Below are positions 26,454-34,838 of a DNA stretch of 64,000 nucleotides, piece after piece (position 1 is the stretch's first letter; every line of letters starts with the position of its first letter). The stretch is from Chthoniobacterales bacterium. Lineage in GTDB: Bacteria; Verrucomicrobiota; Verrucomicrobiia; Chthoniobacterales; UBA10450. The position numbers and the translations under genes are program-made. The notes below the pieces were generated by a model. It was not told the origin of the DNA. It did not search any database and worked only from the letters and a program-made list of their open reading frames with translations. Location of the stretch: positions 1-64,000 of the forward strand of contig QHBM01000084.1 of assembly GCA_003244145.1 (NCBI GenBank), written 5' to 3'.

Positions 26454-27257
26454 ATGCATCGTTATGCCGGCTCATTGAGAGGCGCGCTCGCGCTGGGCTT
26501 CGTCATCGTTTTCGCAAGGCAGGCATCCGCGACCACTCTCGCCGTCACGGGTATTCTCAGTGCCGCCACAAGTTCCAACAACACTCTGTTGATAGTTCTC
26601 CTCGTAGTCGGTGCCACGGCCCTCTGCGGCCTGGTCCTTTACGCCGACTACGTGCGGTCGAACAAAATCGAGGCGTTTGCTCGTTCGCTGGGAGTTCCTT
26701 TTCGCCGGAAGCCGACCGGATCAGATAATGCGCTGCCGATCGGCTGCTCTCTCGAAAATAAGGGCCGCAACCACATTATCGCGAATGTTCTGGAGGCTCT
26801 TCACACCGACGAGCTGGTCCTGACCTTGTTCGATTATCAATACACAGTCGGGTTTGGAAGACAGAGTCAGAACTATAACCAAACCATCGCCAGGATGCAG
26901 GCGCCGCTGTTGAAGCTCCCGTACTTTAATCTCTATCCCGAGACAATCTTTGCGAAAATGGGGAAGGTGTTTGGCGCTTCCGATATCAACTTCTCGGACG
27001 CGCCGGAGTTCAGCGATAACTATATCTTGCGCGGCGGGGATGAGGCCGCTCTTCGGGCGATCTTTACTCCCGCGCTGCGGCAATTCCTCGAGCCACTTCA
27101 ACACCTTAGCATCGAAGGAGCGGACGACGTCCTGTTCCTCTATCGCTGGCAGCGCCGCACGAAGCCGCGGGATCTGGCGGCAGCGATCGAACAAAACAAA
27201 CGGCTCCTCGCCCTTCTCTTCGAGGGGCAACAATCCATGGGGCAATCCCCGGGATAG
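26454..27257 (+). CDS. Hypothetical membrane-anchored protein
   Basis: Signal-like N-terminus plus TM; long ORF. Confidence 0.55.
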   Translation: MHRYAGSLRGALALGFVIVFARQASATTLAVTGILSAATSSNNTLLIVLLVVGATALCGLVLYADYVRSNKIEAFARSLGVPFRRKPTGSDNALPIGCSLENKGRNHIIANVLEALHTDELVLTLFDYQYTVGFGRQSQNYNQTIARMQAPLLKLPYFNLYPETIFAKMGKVFGASDINFSDAPEFSDNYILRGGDEAALRAIFTPALRQFLEPLQHLSIEGADDVLFLYRWQRRTKPRDLAAAIEQNKRLLALLFEGQQSMGQSPG

Positions 27258-27337
27258 CGCGCAAGGGCCAGGAAAAAGGCGGGGGGCAGAACGAGATTGC
27301 GGACTGGAGTCGTTCCGCGCCAAGCTCGCTGACCGAA

Positions 27338-27365
27338 GGCCAGAAGTCAGAGTTCAGAAGTCAGC
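27338..27365. repeat. Heptad array GGCCAGA AGTCAGA GTTCAGA AGTCAGC
   Basis: 7-bp period. Confidence 0.8.
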
Positions 27366-27410
27366 AGATACCAGTTTCCTCTCACCACAGAAGCGTGAAG
27401 CTTGGCGATA

Positions 27411-27917
27411 ATGAAACCGGTGCGCGTGGAAGTGAACGACGAGATGCAGCAGGGCTACGTCTATTTCCGCACCAGGCCGATGGGGCGCGGGTTTCGGGCG
27501 GAATTTAAACCTGAACTAACGCCTCGGCGAATGCTGGAGCTGGGCGTCTTCGGCGGAAAATATCTGACGGATTGTCGCGAGGAATTTCCCGCGAGCTGGT
27601 TCAAGCAGGCCAAGCTCTGTCCGGATCGACATGATCCTTCACTCAATTATTTCGGCGTGAATGCTTCACAACCGCTCTCGACCTGGCACGAGAAGGGCTG
27701 GATTTATCCGGAAGATCCGCGGGGCTGGTTTCAGTGGTATTGTCGTTACTATTCCGGGCGGCGCTGCGCCGACGATTTGCGGCAGATCGGGAGATGGCGC
27801 GCGGTGAGGCGTCATATCGCGCAGTTGAAAAAGAATTGCGCGCCACGCGATCTCGATTGCCGACGGCGGCAACGCCAGGCGCTGCTACACTGGGCTTACG
27901 ATTCGCGAAAGATTTGA
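27411..27917 (+). CDS. Hypothetical protein (WFQWYCRYYSGRR-containing)
   Basis: ORF with distinctive aromatic motif GWFQWYCRYYSGRRCADDLRQIGRW. Confidence 0.7.
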   Translation: MKPVRVEVNDEMQQGYVYFRTRPMGRGFRAEFKPELTPRRMLELGVFGGKYLTDCREEFPASWFKQAKLCPDRHDPSLNYFGVNASQPLSTWHEKGWIYPEDPRGWFQWYCRYYSGRRCADDLRQIGRWRAVRRHIAQLKKNCAPRDLDCRRRQRQALLHWAYDSRKI

Positions 27918-27991
27918 ACGCGAGCAATCCGGAAGTTCGCCGGCGATTAGATATGAAGACACATAGCTTGCCCCAAAACTGGAATCAGACC

Positions 27992-28465
27992 CTATCGGGA
28001 GACTAGGAGGCAGGCCAGACCTATCGCCACCAAATCTTCGCAGAGAGCAATAAAAATGTCCTTGATCTGCAGACCAGAGACCAGCCGCTTTCTGATTTCG
28101 TAACCTCCAAACGCTCCGATCACTCCGCCGATCGCGCCTAACAACGCACCGATCACTAACGATTGACCGGCTGGCGCGAACAGGCAGGCGCCGCAAAAAC
28201 CTCCGGTGACCATGCGAGCCAGGAGAGGTCCGAGTGCCGTTCGCTTCGGAGTTGCCGACAGCTTGTCGGCGACAAACTCGCCGATCGCCAGCAGCGAAAA
28301 TATCGTGACGGCTGCGCCTGTTCCCATGAAGGCGAGGCCTCCCCCATTCAGATTCAACCACCCCAGGTGAGCAGCCCAGGCCACCGCGGCTGGCGCGGTC
28401 AGCGAACGCAAACCAGCGACCACCCCGATTCCAAGCGCCAGAACGAAAACATAATTCGCATTCAT
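27992..28465 (-). CDS. DUF4126-like membrane protein
   Basis: GVVAGLRSLTAPAAVAWAAHLGWL; KLSATPKRT; several TM segments. Confidence 0.7.
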   Translation of the reverse strand: MNANYVFVLALGIGVVAGLRSLTAPAAVAWAAHLGWLNLNGGGLAFMGTGAAVTIFSLLAIGEFVADKLSATPKRTALGPLLARMVTGGFCGACLFAPAGQSLVIGALLGAIGGVIGAFGGYEIRKRLVSGLQIKDIFIALCEDLVAIGLACLLVSR

Positions 28466-28602
28466 CGATCTGCCCAATTACACGCATTTCGACACGCAGT
28501 TGTCACGTCGCGAATCGGCTCGCTTTCGATTGGCGTTGACACCAAAACATCGTTTGGATAAAACGGCTGCGTTCGGTTTCCCCATCCAAGAAAGGATCCA
28601 TT

Positions 28603-28827
28603 ATGATCGATCTCCTGCGCGCCTTACGCACTCACGCAACTTACGGCCGGCGACTCGCCGCATTTGTTCCCGCTCTCATCCTGGCGGATCTGTTTTACGG
28701 GTTTCACAGCTTTACGCTTGAATGCATGGCGTTCCTCGCGACCTGGCTCGTCTTCGATTTCATCGCGGAATGGATGACTCGGCTTCTCGGGTCGAAAGGA
28801 CGCGATCGCCAGGTCACAATGAGTTAG
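28603..28827 (+). CDS. Small membrane protein
   Basis: 74 aa, two hydrophobic segments. Confidence 0.45.
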   Translation: MIDLLRALRTHATYGRRLAAFVPALILADLFYGFHSFTLECMAFLATWLVFDFIAEWMTRLLGSKGRDRQVTMS

Positions 28828-28842
28828 ATAGGACATCAATCA

Positions 28843-29025
28843 ATGCGCAACCCATCCGACAAGGAACCTGACGACGCGCCTCCGGGCGGCCGGGCCTTTC
28901 AACGAATTCAGCAGGATCGCAAGGCGCGGGGACTGGACCCACTTCCGACACCCGGCACCGAGGAGACACCAGAATCTGAGGAGAGTGATACCAAGCAATC
29001 CCCTAAGACAACCAAAGAGGAATAG
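28843..29025 (+). CDS. Small hydrophilic hypothetical protein
   Basis: 60 aa, starts 15 bp after the previous ORF. Confidence 0.35.
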   Translation: MRNPSDKEPDDAPPGGRAFQRIQQDRKARGLDPLPTPGTEETPESEESDTKQSPKTTKEE

Positions 29026-29119
29026 CTCAGCCTTCCTAAGATTGAATTGCGTCTACTCACACCTGATTCGCGCCCGCTCGCCTTCGCAGTCAAGCGCGCG
29101 ATCCTAACCCCTAACCGAT

Positions 29120-31387
29120 ATGAAACGCCCCATTTGGAAACGTGCAGCCGGTAAAAAGGGCAAGAGCGCCCACCGCAAGGCGGCACAATACGCGAAAAAG
29201 TATTATCCAGGTGGTAAAGCCCTGCAGAGAATTAAATACTTTGAAACCCAACGCGACTTGGCTTGCACGACATTAGTTCGCGGTTTTGTTACTTCAGAAG
29301 CCAGCGCCGCTCCGCGAATTTCCCGAAAGGCTCCGGCGCGACCGAGCGTAAAGCCGGCGGCTGAATACGCGAAGGCGAATCGAGCGAAAAGCCGGCTCAT
29401 CCCAACCAAGTTCGCCGCTAGCGTGGCGCTTCCGGTCTGGCGTCCCCTGGGACCAACCATTATCCCACACGGTCAAACCTATGGAACGGGCGGTAACAAC
29501 AAGCCGCCCGTCGCCGGCCGCTGCTCGGGGGTTTGTATTTCGCCTTCAAATCCAAACCACTTGGTCCTTTGTTCGGGAGGCGGCGGACTCTGGGAGACCT
29601 TGGATCAGGGAACGACCTGGCGCCCGCTCACGGATCAGCAGCCGACGTTATCAATGGGTGCGATCTGCGCCGCGCCCAGTTCGCCGAACATTGTCTATGC
29701 GGGGACGGGCGATGGAGATAACCAGAGCCAGCTAGGTGTAGGGCTGCTCCGGTCGTCCGATGGCGGCCAGACCTGGGAGCATCTCCCGGCCAACGAGCTT
29801 TCCGGCATTGGTGTTCATGATCTCGCGGTCGATCCTTCTAATCCGCTTCATGTCTGGGCAGGCACATCGGAGAAGCTCCTTGAAAGCACTGATGGTGGAG
29901 TGACCTGGCGCGCGGCCCAGCTCACCACTACCTGGGATATTTCCGTTAATCCAAATGATCCTCAGGAGATTTTTGCCGCTACTGTCCCCGGCTTGGTTCG
30001 TTCTGGCGATGGTGGCGCGACCTGGACACGCGTGGCTCTTCCCGGCTCGACTCCGGGCTCGCGCTTCTCGCGGATGGAAGTTTGTCACGCGCCTTCCAAT
30101 CCGGCCATCGTCTATGTCGGCGCCGTTCTAGATAAGAAGGTCATGCTCTGGCGGCGTGCTTCCAATGGCGGCGCCTTCTCCGCCGAGAAACCTCCCTCGA
30201 TGAAAGCAAACTCGGACATCGACCAGGCTTGGTATGACTGGTGTATGGCGATCTCTCCAGTTGATCCCAGCATTCTTTATTGGGGCGCGGTGGAGCTTTA
30301 CAAGGGAATGCGCGGAGCGAGCGGTTGGACCTGGCGCAACATCTCGTCTCGAGCTAGCGGCGATTCCATTCATCCCGATCAACATCATCTGGCCTTTGAT
30401 CCGTCCGATGCCAATGTGCTTTTCGCCTGTAACGATGGGGGAGTGTTTCGTTCGCCGGATGGCGGCGCGAGTTGGAAAGCGCTCAATAAGGGACTTAGCA
30501 TTACCGAGTTCGAATTCCTGATTCATCTCGAAAGCGACGACAACTGGCTCATAGGTGGAACGCAGGACAACGGGACCCTGGGTCAGCCTGACAACGGAAC
30601 CTGGAACCAGATTGCGCTCGGGGATGGCGGCGATTGTGGCGCGGACGATACTAACAAGCTTTGTTACCACTCCTTCTACGGCATCGGGATTGAGCGTGCT
30701 CCAGCTACCGGCCCGAACGCTTTTAAGTGGAAGGATGTTTCTCCGCCGGCGCCTGACGACTATGAAGCGCTCTTCTATCCTCCCATGGACGTAAGCGACA
30801 GGCTTATCGCCAAGGCCGGGGTTACAGTTTGGATTTCGGATGATAGCGGCGACAACTGGAACGAAGTTGATTACGGCGGGACGGGCGGCGAGATGGCTTC
30901 GGCCGTCAGCATTGTGGACGCGAAGACCCTCATCATCGGAACTGAAAATGGGCGATTGGCTCGCGTTGCACGAGCTACTTCCGGCTGGGCCAAAGCGACT
31001 GTCACTCAGTTAACGAGCCCGTTAGGCGGATTCCTCAGTGACATCGTCGTCCTGGGAACTACTAAACAGCTTATCTGGACAAGTAGCTCCGCCTTTGGAG
31101 GAGGCCATGTCTTCCGCTCGACTAACGGTGGCAAGACCTGGAGCAATCGCACGGGCAACCTGCCGGACATTCCAGTTAACGCGATTGTGATCGATCCGAA
31201 AAACACACAGCGCATTTTTGCTGCGACTGATCACGGAGTCTACCGGAGTCAGAACGCCGGGACCAAATGGACCGACTTTAGCAACGGACTTCCCAACGCC
31301 GTCATCGGCGACATGATTCTTCACGAACGCCGGCGAGTCCTTCGCATCGGCACCCGCAACCGCGGCGCGTGGGAAGTCGCCTTGTAG
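29120..31387 (+). CDS. VPS10/sortilin-like BNR-repeat beta-propeller protein
   Basis: Repeated SxDGGxTW / RSTNGGKTW motifs. Confidence 0.85.
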   Translation: MKRPIWKRAAGKKGKSAHRKAAQYAKKYYPGGKALQRIKYFETQRDLACTTLVRGFVTSEASAAPRISRKAPARPSVKPAAEYAKANRAKSRLIPTKFAASVALPVWRPLGPTIIPHGQTYGTGGNNKPPVAGRCSGVCISPSNPNHLVLCSGGGGLWETLDQGTTWRPLTDQQPTLSMGAICAAPSSPNIVYAGTGDGDNQSQLGVGLLRSSDGGQTWEHLPANELSGIGVHDLAVDPSNPLHVWAGTSEKLLESTDGGVTWRAAQLTTTWDISVNPNDPQEIFAATVPGLVRSGDGGATWTRVALPGSTPGSRFSRMEVCHAPSNPAIVYVGAVLDKKVMLWRRASNGGAFSAEKPPSMKANSDIDQAWYDWCMAISPVDPSILYWGAVELYKGMRGASGWTWRNISSRASGDSIHPDQHHLAFDPSDANVLFACNDGGVFRSPDGGASWKALNKGLSITEFEFLIHLESDDNWLIGGTQDNGTLGQPDNGTWNQIALGDGGDCGADDTNKLCYHSFYGIGIERAPATGPNAFKWKDVSPPAPDDYEALFYPPMDVSDRLIAKAGVTVWISDDSGDNWNEVDYGGTGGEMASAVSIVDAKTLIIGTENGRLARVARATSGWAKATVTQLTSPLGGFLSDIVVLGTTKQLIWTSSSAFGGGHVFRSTNGGKTWSNRTGNLPDIPVNAIVIDPKNTQRIFAATDHGVYRSQNAGTKWTDFSNGLPNAVIGDMILHERRRVLRIGTRNRGAWEVAL

Positions 31388-31401
31388 AACGCGAAGTCTA
31401 A

Positions 31402-31848
31402 CTAACTCTGCGGCCGGTTACGATCGTAAGGAATAATGTTGTCCCACTCCTCGGCGGAGGAGCGGGCGACGAAGGCCACCACAGGCTCAGTGTCGCTCAT
31501 ATTGAAAACTTCGTGAGGCACGCCGGGCTTTATGTAAATGAAATCGCCGGCTTCATTCTCCACCGACTGCTTAAGTCCCGGTCCGAATTCATGGCGCACC
31601 TTTCCTTCGAGGATGTAAAGAATCAGTTCGAAGCCGACGTGAATGTGAGCGTAGGCCACGCCGCCCGGCGGAATGGTGGCGATGTTGGCTGATAGTTTGG
31701 TCGTGCCCACATTCTTGGCGGACATGCCCTGCTTGTAATGAATGCCGTTCCAATCCCTGCGGGCGCCGCCGCCGCGAATGGTCAGGATCCCATCGTGATC
31801 TTCCACCGCGCTAAGTTGGATGTTGTCTTTGTCGTCCTTCATAAACAA
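31402..31848 (-). CDS. Cupin domain protein
   Basis: YAHIHVGFELILYILEGKVRHEFG...GDFIYIKPGVPHEVFN. Confidence 0.85.
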   Translation of the reverse strand: MFMKDDKDNIQLSAVEDHDGILTIRGGGARRDWNGIHYKQGMSAKNVGTTKLSANIATIPPGGVAYAHIHVGFELILYILEGKVRHEFGPGLKQSVENEAGDFIYIKPGVPHEVFNMSDTEPVVAFVARSSAEEWDNIIPYDRNRPQS

Positions 31849-31876
31849 TGGTCTTTTCTATCCGGCCAGGCTAACT

Positions 31877-32449
31877 CTAATCCATGTTAGGCTTGGGCAA
31901 CGGAGACGTGATCGTGACGTGGGTGATTTTCTCCTTGGGCGCGCGCGTGGCTTCCAAACGCACCTCGCCTTGCGCGGCATCTTGCGGGCGCAAGGTAATG
32001 ATCACGGTCTTCGTGTCGTTGATGCTGTTGTTGCTCCGGCCGAAGCTCATCCCCTCGGTCTTTGCGGCTTCCCAGGCATCGCCCAATTCCGCGGGCGTGA
32101 GCGGGGAAGTCCCGGTAACGATGATGTGAACCTGATCGTCGATGATCTTTCTCGTGGCCGGACCAGCCGCGGTGAACTGCGGGAGCTTCGGCGTCCACGC
32201 CGGCAAGGCGATCGGACCCGGCGCTTCGAGTTGTTTTTTCAAAGCAGCCTTCTCCTTCGCCTGGTCCTGCTCCATCTCGGCCAGCTGCGGCTTCACGTCG
32301 GGCACTTTCATGTTCATCTTCTTCGCTTGTTCCTCGGCGTCCTTTAGCATTTTGGCGACATCCGGGTTGGCCTCCTGGGCGCGGGTCACGGGCGCGAACG
32401 AGAGCGCAGCGGAGAGCAGGAGCGTAACCGATACGAAGTTCGATTTCAT
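31877..32449 (-). CDS. Secreted hypothetical protein
   Basis: Signal peptide MKSNFVSVTLLLSAALSFAPVTRAQ. Confidence 0.6.
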   Translation of the reverse strand: MKSNFVSVTLLLSAALSFAPVTRAQEANPDVAKMLKDAEEQAKKMNMKVPDVKPQLAEMEQDQAKEKAALKKQLEAPGPIALPAWTPKLPQFTAAGPATRKIIDDQVHIIVTGTSPLTPAELGDAWEAAKTEGMSFGRSNNSINDTKTVIITLRPQDAAQGEVRLEATRAPKEKITHVTITSPLPKPNMD

Positions 32450-32597
32450 AATGAAAGAATGAGCCATTGCGCCACCGGATTCCAGCATTCTCTCGCTCAG
32501 AATCGCCTCTTCCTTGCACCTACAAGCTATCTCACAAATACCGCTGGCGATTCTGCGCGCAGCCAAGTAGTAGCTGCGACGCCAAGCTAGATCCACG

Positions 32598-32955
32598 TCA
32601 GCCCTTGCCCGCCCTGGAAAGATTTTTTGCGAAAGTAGAGACCATCTTGACCACAGAAGGTCCACTTATCGAAACATTGTCGCGCGCCATTTGGACGGAC
32701 AGTGCCTTGCTCGAGGCGGATCGCACGTCGGCGGTGCAGGATCGCCGCATATTCGCAGATTTTTTTCGCCGGGCCCAAGCGGCTCGTTCGCTTGATCCGG
32801 CCTTGGATCCGGTTGTGGCGGCAGACGCACTCGGGGATCTTTGGACTGGGTCGATCCTGCTTTGGCTGGCTTTCGGGCGGAGTTACAGCCTGTCGAAAAC
32901 GATCCGGCCCAAGGTGCGCCTGTTGTTCAATGGTCTGAAGAAAGGGAAGAAATGA
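32598..32955 (+). pseudogene. C-terminal ligand-binding part of a TetR/AcrR-like regulator, HTH missing
   Basis: ALERFFAKVETILTTEGPLIETLSRAIWTD...ADALGDLWTGSILLWLAFGR; no HTH seen upstream in + frames. Confidence 0.5.
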
Positions 32956-34205
32956 TGAAATACATCTTGTTTGTTCTCGTGACATCGATCGTGTTCACGG
33001 CCGCGGCAGCGGGGAGCGAAGGCTGGGCCGGTCTTTATCGCAAGACCGGTGGTTCCGTGATCGGAATCGGTGAGCTACATGAGTTTGGTAAGGCCGAGGT
33101 TTTGGTCGATTACAGCACGGGAGAGGCCGGTCCTCTTTTCCAAGTTTCCGAGGGCCGAATGGGTGTAGGGCGCGCTATTGGCGATCAGTCGCCGCCGCCC
33201 ATTCATCAACTGGAGCGAAGCGGGGGACAAATCCGCTTGGATGGTAAAGTGCTCACGGAAATTCCGATCGCGCGTCAACCGTTCCAAGTGAAAAACGGCC
33301 CGATAAAAATCGCGGGCGAACTCGTCCGAACAAAAGAGAAAGCAAAGGGAGTGGTCGTCGTGGTTCATGGTTCGGGCGATGGGCCGCGGCGTGCCTATGA
33401 CATCTGGACGAATTTTTTTCTTTCGCGCGGCTGGGCGGTGGTGGTCTATGACAAGCGTGGCTCGGATAGCTCAACCGGCGATTGGCATGACGCGAATTTG
33501 ACGACGCTGGCGGGCGATCTTGATTCTGTCATTACCTGGACGCGTACTCGACCTGAATTGAAGGGTCTCAAGCTCGGAGTCTGGGGAGTTAGCCAGGCGG
33601 GATGGATCATCCCGCAAATCGCCGCCGAGGGCAGCGCAGATTTCATTATTGTTCAAGCTGGACCGGCTACGCCGGTGGACGAGTTCCTCGGCAAGACCTT
33701 GGAAAGCGAGCTGCGCGCATACGGATTTTCATCCGAGGAAATCGGGAAGGCGCAGGCTTATTATGCGCTCGACGTTGCGGTGTCTCGAGGCGAAAAGCCC
33801 TACGCGATGATCGAGGCGGCATATCGCGAAGCGATGTCAGCCGGCGCGGAATGGATTCTCAAAGCCCCGGATCCTGAAGGCGCGCCGGACCGCCGGTTTA
33901 TGGCTGCGATCGCGGGCTTCGATCCGGCGCGCTACTGGCAAAAGGTTCGCGTTCCACTCCTGGCTTTGTTCGGAGGCAAGGACCACGTCGTTCCTGCGGA
34001 AGAGAATCGAGGAAGGCTCGAAACATTTCTGGCCGAGGCTGGTAATAAGCAGGCGGAGATCGTGACTTTGGAGAATGACAACCATCTCAACATGCTGGCC
34101 AAGACAGGCGTCCGCACGGAATACGCGACGCTAAGCCGATTCGACCCAGTTTATTTCGCAACGATGACCCGATTTCTCGAGCGAATGGCGCTTCTGCATC
34201 GGTGA
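32952..34205 (+). CDS. Secreted alpha/beta hydrolase
   Basis: VVVVHGSGDGPRRAYD, GVWGVSQAGWI nucleophile elbow; signal peptide; start overlaps preceding stop (ATGATGA). Confidence 0.83.
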   Translation: MMKYILFVLVTSIVFTAAAAGSEGWAGLYRKTGGSVIGIGELHEFGKAEVLVDYSTGEAGPLFQVSEGRMGVGRAIGDQSPPPIHQLERSGGQIRLDGKVLTEIPIARQPFQVKNGPIKIAGELVRTKEKAKGVVVVVHGSGDGPRRAYDIWTNFFLSRGWAVVVYDKRGSDSSTGDWHDANLTTLAGDLDSVITWTRTRPELKGLKLGVWGVSQAGWIIPQIAAEGSADFIIVQAGPATPVDEFLGKTLESELRAYGFSSEEIGKAQAYYALDVAVSRGEKPYAMIEAAYREAMSAGAEWILKAPDPEGAPDRRFMAAIAGFDPARYWQKVRVPLLALFGGKDHVVPAEENRGRLETFLAEAGNKQAEIVTLENDNHLNMLAKTGVRTEYATLSRFDPVYFATMTRFLERMALLHR

Positions 34206-34224
34206 TTTTTCCGGCTGCTTCGCA

Positions 34225-34251
34225 GTAGCGACGGCGCTCTGTCGCCGCTAC
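34225..34251. repeat. Imperfect palindrome GTAGCGACGGCGCTCTGTCGCCGCTAC
   Basis: Inverted repeat immediately after 32952-34205. Confidence 0.55.
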
Positions 34252-34355
34252 AACGCACCTACGAGTCAAAACATGCGTGACATCAGCGCGAGCTTGGCGT
34301 TAACTCGGAATCCATCCGCTATTCGCATCGCGGTTAATCCAAAATCCTTCTGTCT

Positions 34356-34745
34356 ATGAACAAGGTCAAAAATCTCAAGAAAAAGATCCGGCGACTGAAG
34401 GCTCGGATGGAAAAAGATACAAAGAGGTTGGAGAAGCTGGCACGGAAGCTTGGAGCGGCACAGGCGACGGCCAAAACTACTGCTCCACGCGAACCACTTG
34501 TTCGGACCAACAAAAAGAGGAAGCCAGCGCCGGCTTCGGCGCCCACGGAAAAGAAGAAGGATGAGCCCAAACCCACAGTCAAACCTGTGGCGACCGAGGA
34601 AAAGAAGAGCTCTGCTCGGAAGGCCAAGAGAAAACTGAACCTCACGCCGGAACGCCGCGCGCAACTCTCGGCGGCAATGAAAGCCAGATGGGAAGCCAAA
34701 AGAGCTGCTGCTGCCGGCGAAAAGCACGGCGACGCGGCCAATTGA
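34356..34745 (+). CDS. Lys/Ala/Pro-rich basic protein (histone H1-like composition)
   Basis: Coiled basic N-terminus, PAK-rich middle, LTPERRAQLSAAMKARWEAKRAAAA tail. Confidence 0.55.
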   Translation: MNKVKNLKKKIRRLKARMEKDTKRLEKLARKLGAAQATAKTTAPREPLVRTNKKRKPAPASAPTEKKKDEPKPTVKPVATEEKKSSARKAKRKLNLTPERRAQLSAAMKARWEAKRAAAAGEKHGDAAN

Positions 34746-34838
34746 GATTTTACCCTGCGGGATGCGACTGAGCAGCAGTAGGACGACGCAAAGGCGATGA
34801 GCTCGCTTTAGCCGGAGCTTTTTCGCAGCGCCAAATCC

